Below, piece after piece: positions 5,205-5,865 of a stretch of DNA of 5,865 nucleotides. This DNA comes from Candidatus Cloacimonadota bacterium (lineage in GTDB: Bacteria > Cloacimonadota > Cloacimonadia > Cloacimonadales > Cloacimonadaceae): contig VGPI01000135.1 in the NCBI GenBank assembly GCA_016875595.1, positions 1 through 5,865 on the forward strand, read 5' to 3'. Within the stretch, counting starts at the first letter, position 1. Every line of letters begins with the position of its first letter. A model generated the notes under the pieces. It worked only from the letters and a program-made list of their open reading frames with translations, was not told where the DNA came from and did no database searches. The position numbers and the translations under genes are program-made.

Positions 5205-5865
5205 TCACTTCATCTGGATGAGCACGCTCTGCTTGTCCGCGCTATTCACCTGCGGATCCTGTTCCCGTCCCATCCGGCGGGCGATATAGGGCACGTTTTC
5301 CTGCAGGAATTGCTCCATCTCGGCGATGGTGATCTTTTTATCGCCATTGAGGTCTGCCTCGCCCCGCATCCCTTTCATCAGGAAATAGGAAAAGAGCCCG
5401 TGCTGCCTATCCGGATAGGCGGAGGACACCTGCGCCCCGGACGAAGCGCTGAAGACGCTAATTTTGGCATCAGCAGCCGGTTGTGCCACCCTTAGCGTGG
5501 GCGGACGCGCTCCTGCCAGCAGGATCTCATTATCCCGGTCCGCCCCCGAGAAACAGGCATCGAGGAATACCATCACCCGCTTTGCCGGCAGAGCGCCCAG
5601 ATTGGCATACAGCGTCTCCAGTTCATAACCCGTCTGCGCTGGATAATTGGGATCGCCGTCATAGGGGATGAGGAATGCCTTGCTGCCATCCGTCGCCGGT
5701 GCACCATGCCCGGCATAGAAGATATAAAGCTCGGCGTTCTTGTCCTTGACGTTGCTTTTCAGCCATCCACCCGCATCAAAGATCTTGCGCATCTCGCCCA
5801 GGGTGGCTTTCTCATCGTGCACCGTATAAATATTATCGGCCGGTATCCCCAATACCTTGACGAAA
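5205..5865 (-). CDS. Caspase-like (peptidase C14) protein with EF-hand-like loop, N-terminus cut
   Basis: A prokaryotic caspase-like cysteine protease domain. The 219 whole codons visible (plus one base) start at FVKVLGIPADNIY and run to a TGA at 5207-5205. The catalytic His is in YAGHG (His codon 5708-5706) and the catalytic Cys in DACFSG (Cys codon 5555-5553), in the order and spacing of the C14 fold. The strands LYIFYAGHG and RVMVFLDACFSG are well preserved. ISVFSASSGAQVSS and HGLFSYFLMKGM, the latter p10-like, follow. Then DLNGDKKITIAE (codons 5354-5319) matches a 12-residue EF-hand/dockerin-type calcium loop. Both catalytic residues are present, so the protein may be active; its substrate and specificity cannot be read. 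The first strand of the fold, any signal peptide and any extra domains are beyond the window, so location in the cell is unknown. The upstream neighbour, which might reveal a toxin, defence or signalling role, is also unseen. Confidence 0.88.
   Translation of the reverse strand, partial: FVKVLGIPADNIYTVHDEKATLGEMRKIFDAGGWLKSNVKDKNAELYIFYAGHGAPATDGSKAFLIPYDGDPNYPAQTGYELETLYANLGALPAKRVMVFLDACFSGADRDNEILLAGARPPTLRVAQPAADAKISVFSASSGAQVSSAYPDRQHGLFSYFLMKGMRGEADLNGDKKITIAEMEQFLQENVPYIARRMGREQDPQVNSADKQSVLIQMK

Noticed and set aside
5118..5495. Plus-strand open frame overlapping the YitT-family end and the caspase-like gene
   Set aside because: It crosses two well-supported genes in another frame or strand and has no recognisable motif.
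5850..5852. TTG at 5852 as start of the caspase-like gene
   Set aside because: The frame stays open to the right edge with family-like residues before it, and the first strand of the fold would be missing; the true start is outside the window.
1..5865. CRISPR array, tRNA or rRNA, insertion sequence, attachment site
   Set aside because: No regularly spaced repeat, no cloverleaf-like sequence and no transposase or integrase motif was seen on either strand.

Overview
The window is a compact bacterial chromosomal segment holding five protein-coding genes, two of them cut by the window edges. No RNA gene, insertion sequence, CRISPR array or phage gene was seen. The longest stretch without a gene is the 142 bases between the kinase and mutL. 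By eye the base composition is moderately GC-rich and codon use looks similar throughout, so nothing suggests recent transfer. The organism is not identifiable with certainty. MutL carries the metal-dependent endonuclease motifs that are absent from methyl-directed (MutH-using) enterobacteria. The long nucleoside kinase with a threonyl-tRNA-synthetase-like N-terminal part is typical of Thermotogae, Firmicutes, Spirochaetes, Bacteroidetes and relatives. A caspase-like protein with a calcium loop fits environmental bacteria such as Cloacimonadota or other FCB-group lineages. That placement is inference and weak.

Layout. Minus-strand block, read from right to left: a nucleoside (uridine-type) kinase of 553 aa (4140 to 2479), a 142-bp spacer rich in palindromes, mutL (2336 to 444), then miaA (447 to beyond position 1), whose start overlaps the mutL stop by four bases (ATGA). 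Across an 82-bp divergent spacer lies a plus-strand gene for a YitT-family membrane protein (4223-5176). It converges on a minus-strand caspase-like (C14) protease gene (5865 to 5205), whose N-terminus is outside the window. Only 28 bp separate the two stop codons, and they contain a small perfect hairpin.

How the genes relate. mutL and miaA form a tightly coupled pair (DNA mismatch repair and tRNA A37 prenylation), an association seen in many bacteria. The kinase lies upstream on the same strand but is separated by the palindromic spacer, so co-transcription is uncertain. The YitT-family and caspase-like genes have no evident functional link to the repair/tRNA pair. I found no convincing undescribed multi-gene system. 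The points most worth a second look are the two stem-conserved, oppositely oriented palindromes between the kinase and mutL, the EF-hand-like loop near the C-terminus of the caspase-like protein, and the degenerate synthetase-type His motif in the kinase.
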